Shown here: piece by piece, positions 5,195 to 5,595 of the stretch
Numbering within the stretch: position 1 is the first letter of the stretch
Layout of the letters: each line of letters starts with the position of its first letter
Position numbers and translations under genes: made by a program
From: Ardenticatenia bacterium
GTDB taxonomy: Bacteria; Chloroflexota; Anaerolineae; Aggregatilineales; Ch27
Length of the DNA stretch: 5,595 bases
NCBI GenBank assembly: GCA_026983935.1
Contig: JALSTC010000034.1
Coordinates: 1 to 5,595 of the forward strand
Direction: 5' to 3'
The notes under the pieces: model-generated
What the model saw: the letters and a program-made list of their open reading frames with translations, nothing else
The model's database searches: none
What the model was told of the DNA's origin: nothing

Positions 5195-5595
5195 ATGATC
5201 CGCACGTACAAGTACCGCCTCTATCCCTCCCGGTCTCAGGAAACCAACCTGCGGCGTGTACTGGAAGCCTGCCGGGGCTTGTACAACATGGCGCTGGCCG
5301 AGCGCAAGTACGCCTACCAGCTTGAGAAACGCTCTGTCAGCAAGACGGAACTCTACGAATTGGCAAAGCGCTATCGCCGCCTTTTTCCCTATGCCAATCA
5401 GATGTTCAGTCAGACGGCACAGAGCGTTATTGAGCAGTTGGACCTGGCCTTTGAGGCCTTCTTCCGCCGCATCAAGTCCGGCGAGAAGCCTGGCTACCCG
5501 CGTTTCAAGGGGCGCAGCCGCTTCAACAGCTTCCTGTTCAAGCAGTTCGGCATGGGTGCACGGCTTGATGGGCGGCGGCTGAAGCTGTACGGCAT
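5195..5595 (+). CDS. tnpB: TnpB, IS200/IS605-family RNA-guided nuclease; 3' partial
   Basis: The frame is open from the ATG at 5195 to the window end, giving 133 complete codons of a protein normally about 350-450 residues long. The start, M-I-R-T-Y-K-Y-R-L-Y-P, is the standard TnpB opening. It is followed by L-E-A-C-R-G-L-Y-N-M-A-L (about 23-34), the helical N-terminal region with a Q-M-F-S-Q-T-A-Q-S-V (about 69-78) segment, then F-F-R-R-I-K-S-G-E-K-P-G-Y-P-R-F-K-G (about 89-106), the hallmark that precedes the nuclease half. TnpB is a programmable, RNA-guided DNA nuclease with a RuvC domain; the catalytic acidic residues and zinc finger lie beyond the window, so activity cannot be judged. 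An in-frame GTG at 5186 (after a stop at 5153-5155) is an alternative start. No good ribosome-binding site precedes either. No frameshift or stop appears in the visible part. Confidence 0.9.
   Translation, partial: MIRTYKYRLYPSRSQETNLRRVLEACRGLYNMALAERKYAYQLEKRSVSKTELYELAKRYRRLFPYANQMFSQTAQSVIEQLDLAFEAFFRRIKSGEKPGYPRFKGRSRFNSFLFKQFGMGARLDGRRLKLYG

Larger units (their letters stand above)
5090..5595 (+). mobile_element. IS200/IS605-family element, IS608-like left end with tnpB; right end beyond window
   Basis: The left boundary is set by TTAC at 5086-5089. The element then has a 19-base leader ending in the tetranucleotide AAAG (5105-5108), a subterminal hairpin (5109-5129), a short leader with a promoter-like box, and tnpB in the outward-to-inward direction. 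There is no room for a tnpA Y1 transposase between the left end and tnpB. It therefore looks like a tnpB-only (IS1341-type) element that would need TnpA in trans, unless tnpA lies on the far side. The right end, with its own hairpin and the omega/reRNA region, is not in view. Confidence 0.75.

Noticed and set aside
5256..5582. Open frame of 108 codons on the plus strand near the right edge
   Set aside because: The frame starting at 5195 encodes an unmistakable TnpB N-terminus over the same bases; this one is its shadow.

Overview
The window reads as ordinary chromosomal DNA from a moderately GC-rich bacterium. The best guess is a member of the Chloroflexota (Anaerolineae-like): it has a GAF-GAF-PAS histidine kinase with a short membrane hairpin, a membrane-anchored DM13 protein, and a stand-alone TnpB insertion element. 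This placement is an inference from gene types and style; nothing here is a taxonomic marker.

Layout. Bases 2-958 (+) hold most of a polytopic membrane protein of the lysylphosphatidylglycerol-synthase-type flippase family, cut by the left edge. It converges, across a 20-bp gap, on a complete 805-residue sensor histidine kinase on the minus strand (979-3396). Bases 3397-3615 are a divergent control region. They hold back-to-back -10 boxes, a long imperfect hairpin (3420-3488) and a 19-bp dyad next to the kinase start. To the right, on the plus strand, are a membrane-anchored DM13-domain protein (3616-4233) and a class I SAM-dependent methyltransferase (4290-5057), probably co-transcribed. Just after the methyltransferase, an IS200/IS605-family element begins at about 5090. 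Its left end has the IS608 design: TTAC flank, AAAG guide, and a hairpin with one bulged T. It carries a tnpB that runs off the right edge. This tnpB frame is open to the window end and is easily missed because a shorter ORF in another frame covers it.

How the parts work together. The kinase probably senses a cytoplasmic or redox/small-molecule signal through its GAF/PAS domains, but no response regulator lies in the window. No functional link between the flippase, the kinase and the DM13/methyltransferase pair can be shown from sequence alone. The most distinctive signals are the well-defined transposon left end, which allows a prediction of the TnpB target-adjacent motif, the structured intergenic region, and a DM13 domain without its usual cysteine. 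I see no strong sign of a wholly new multi-gene system.
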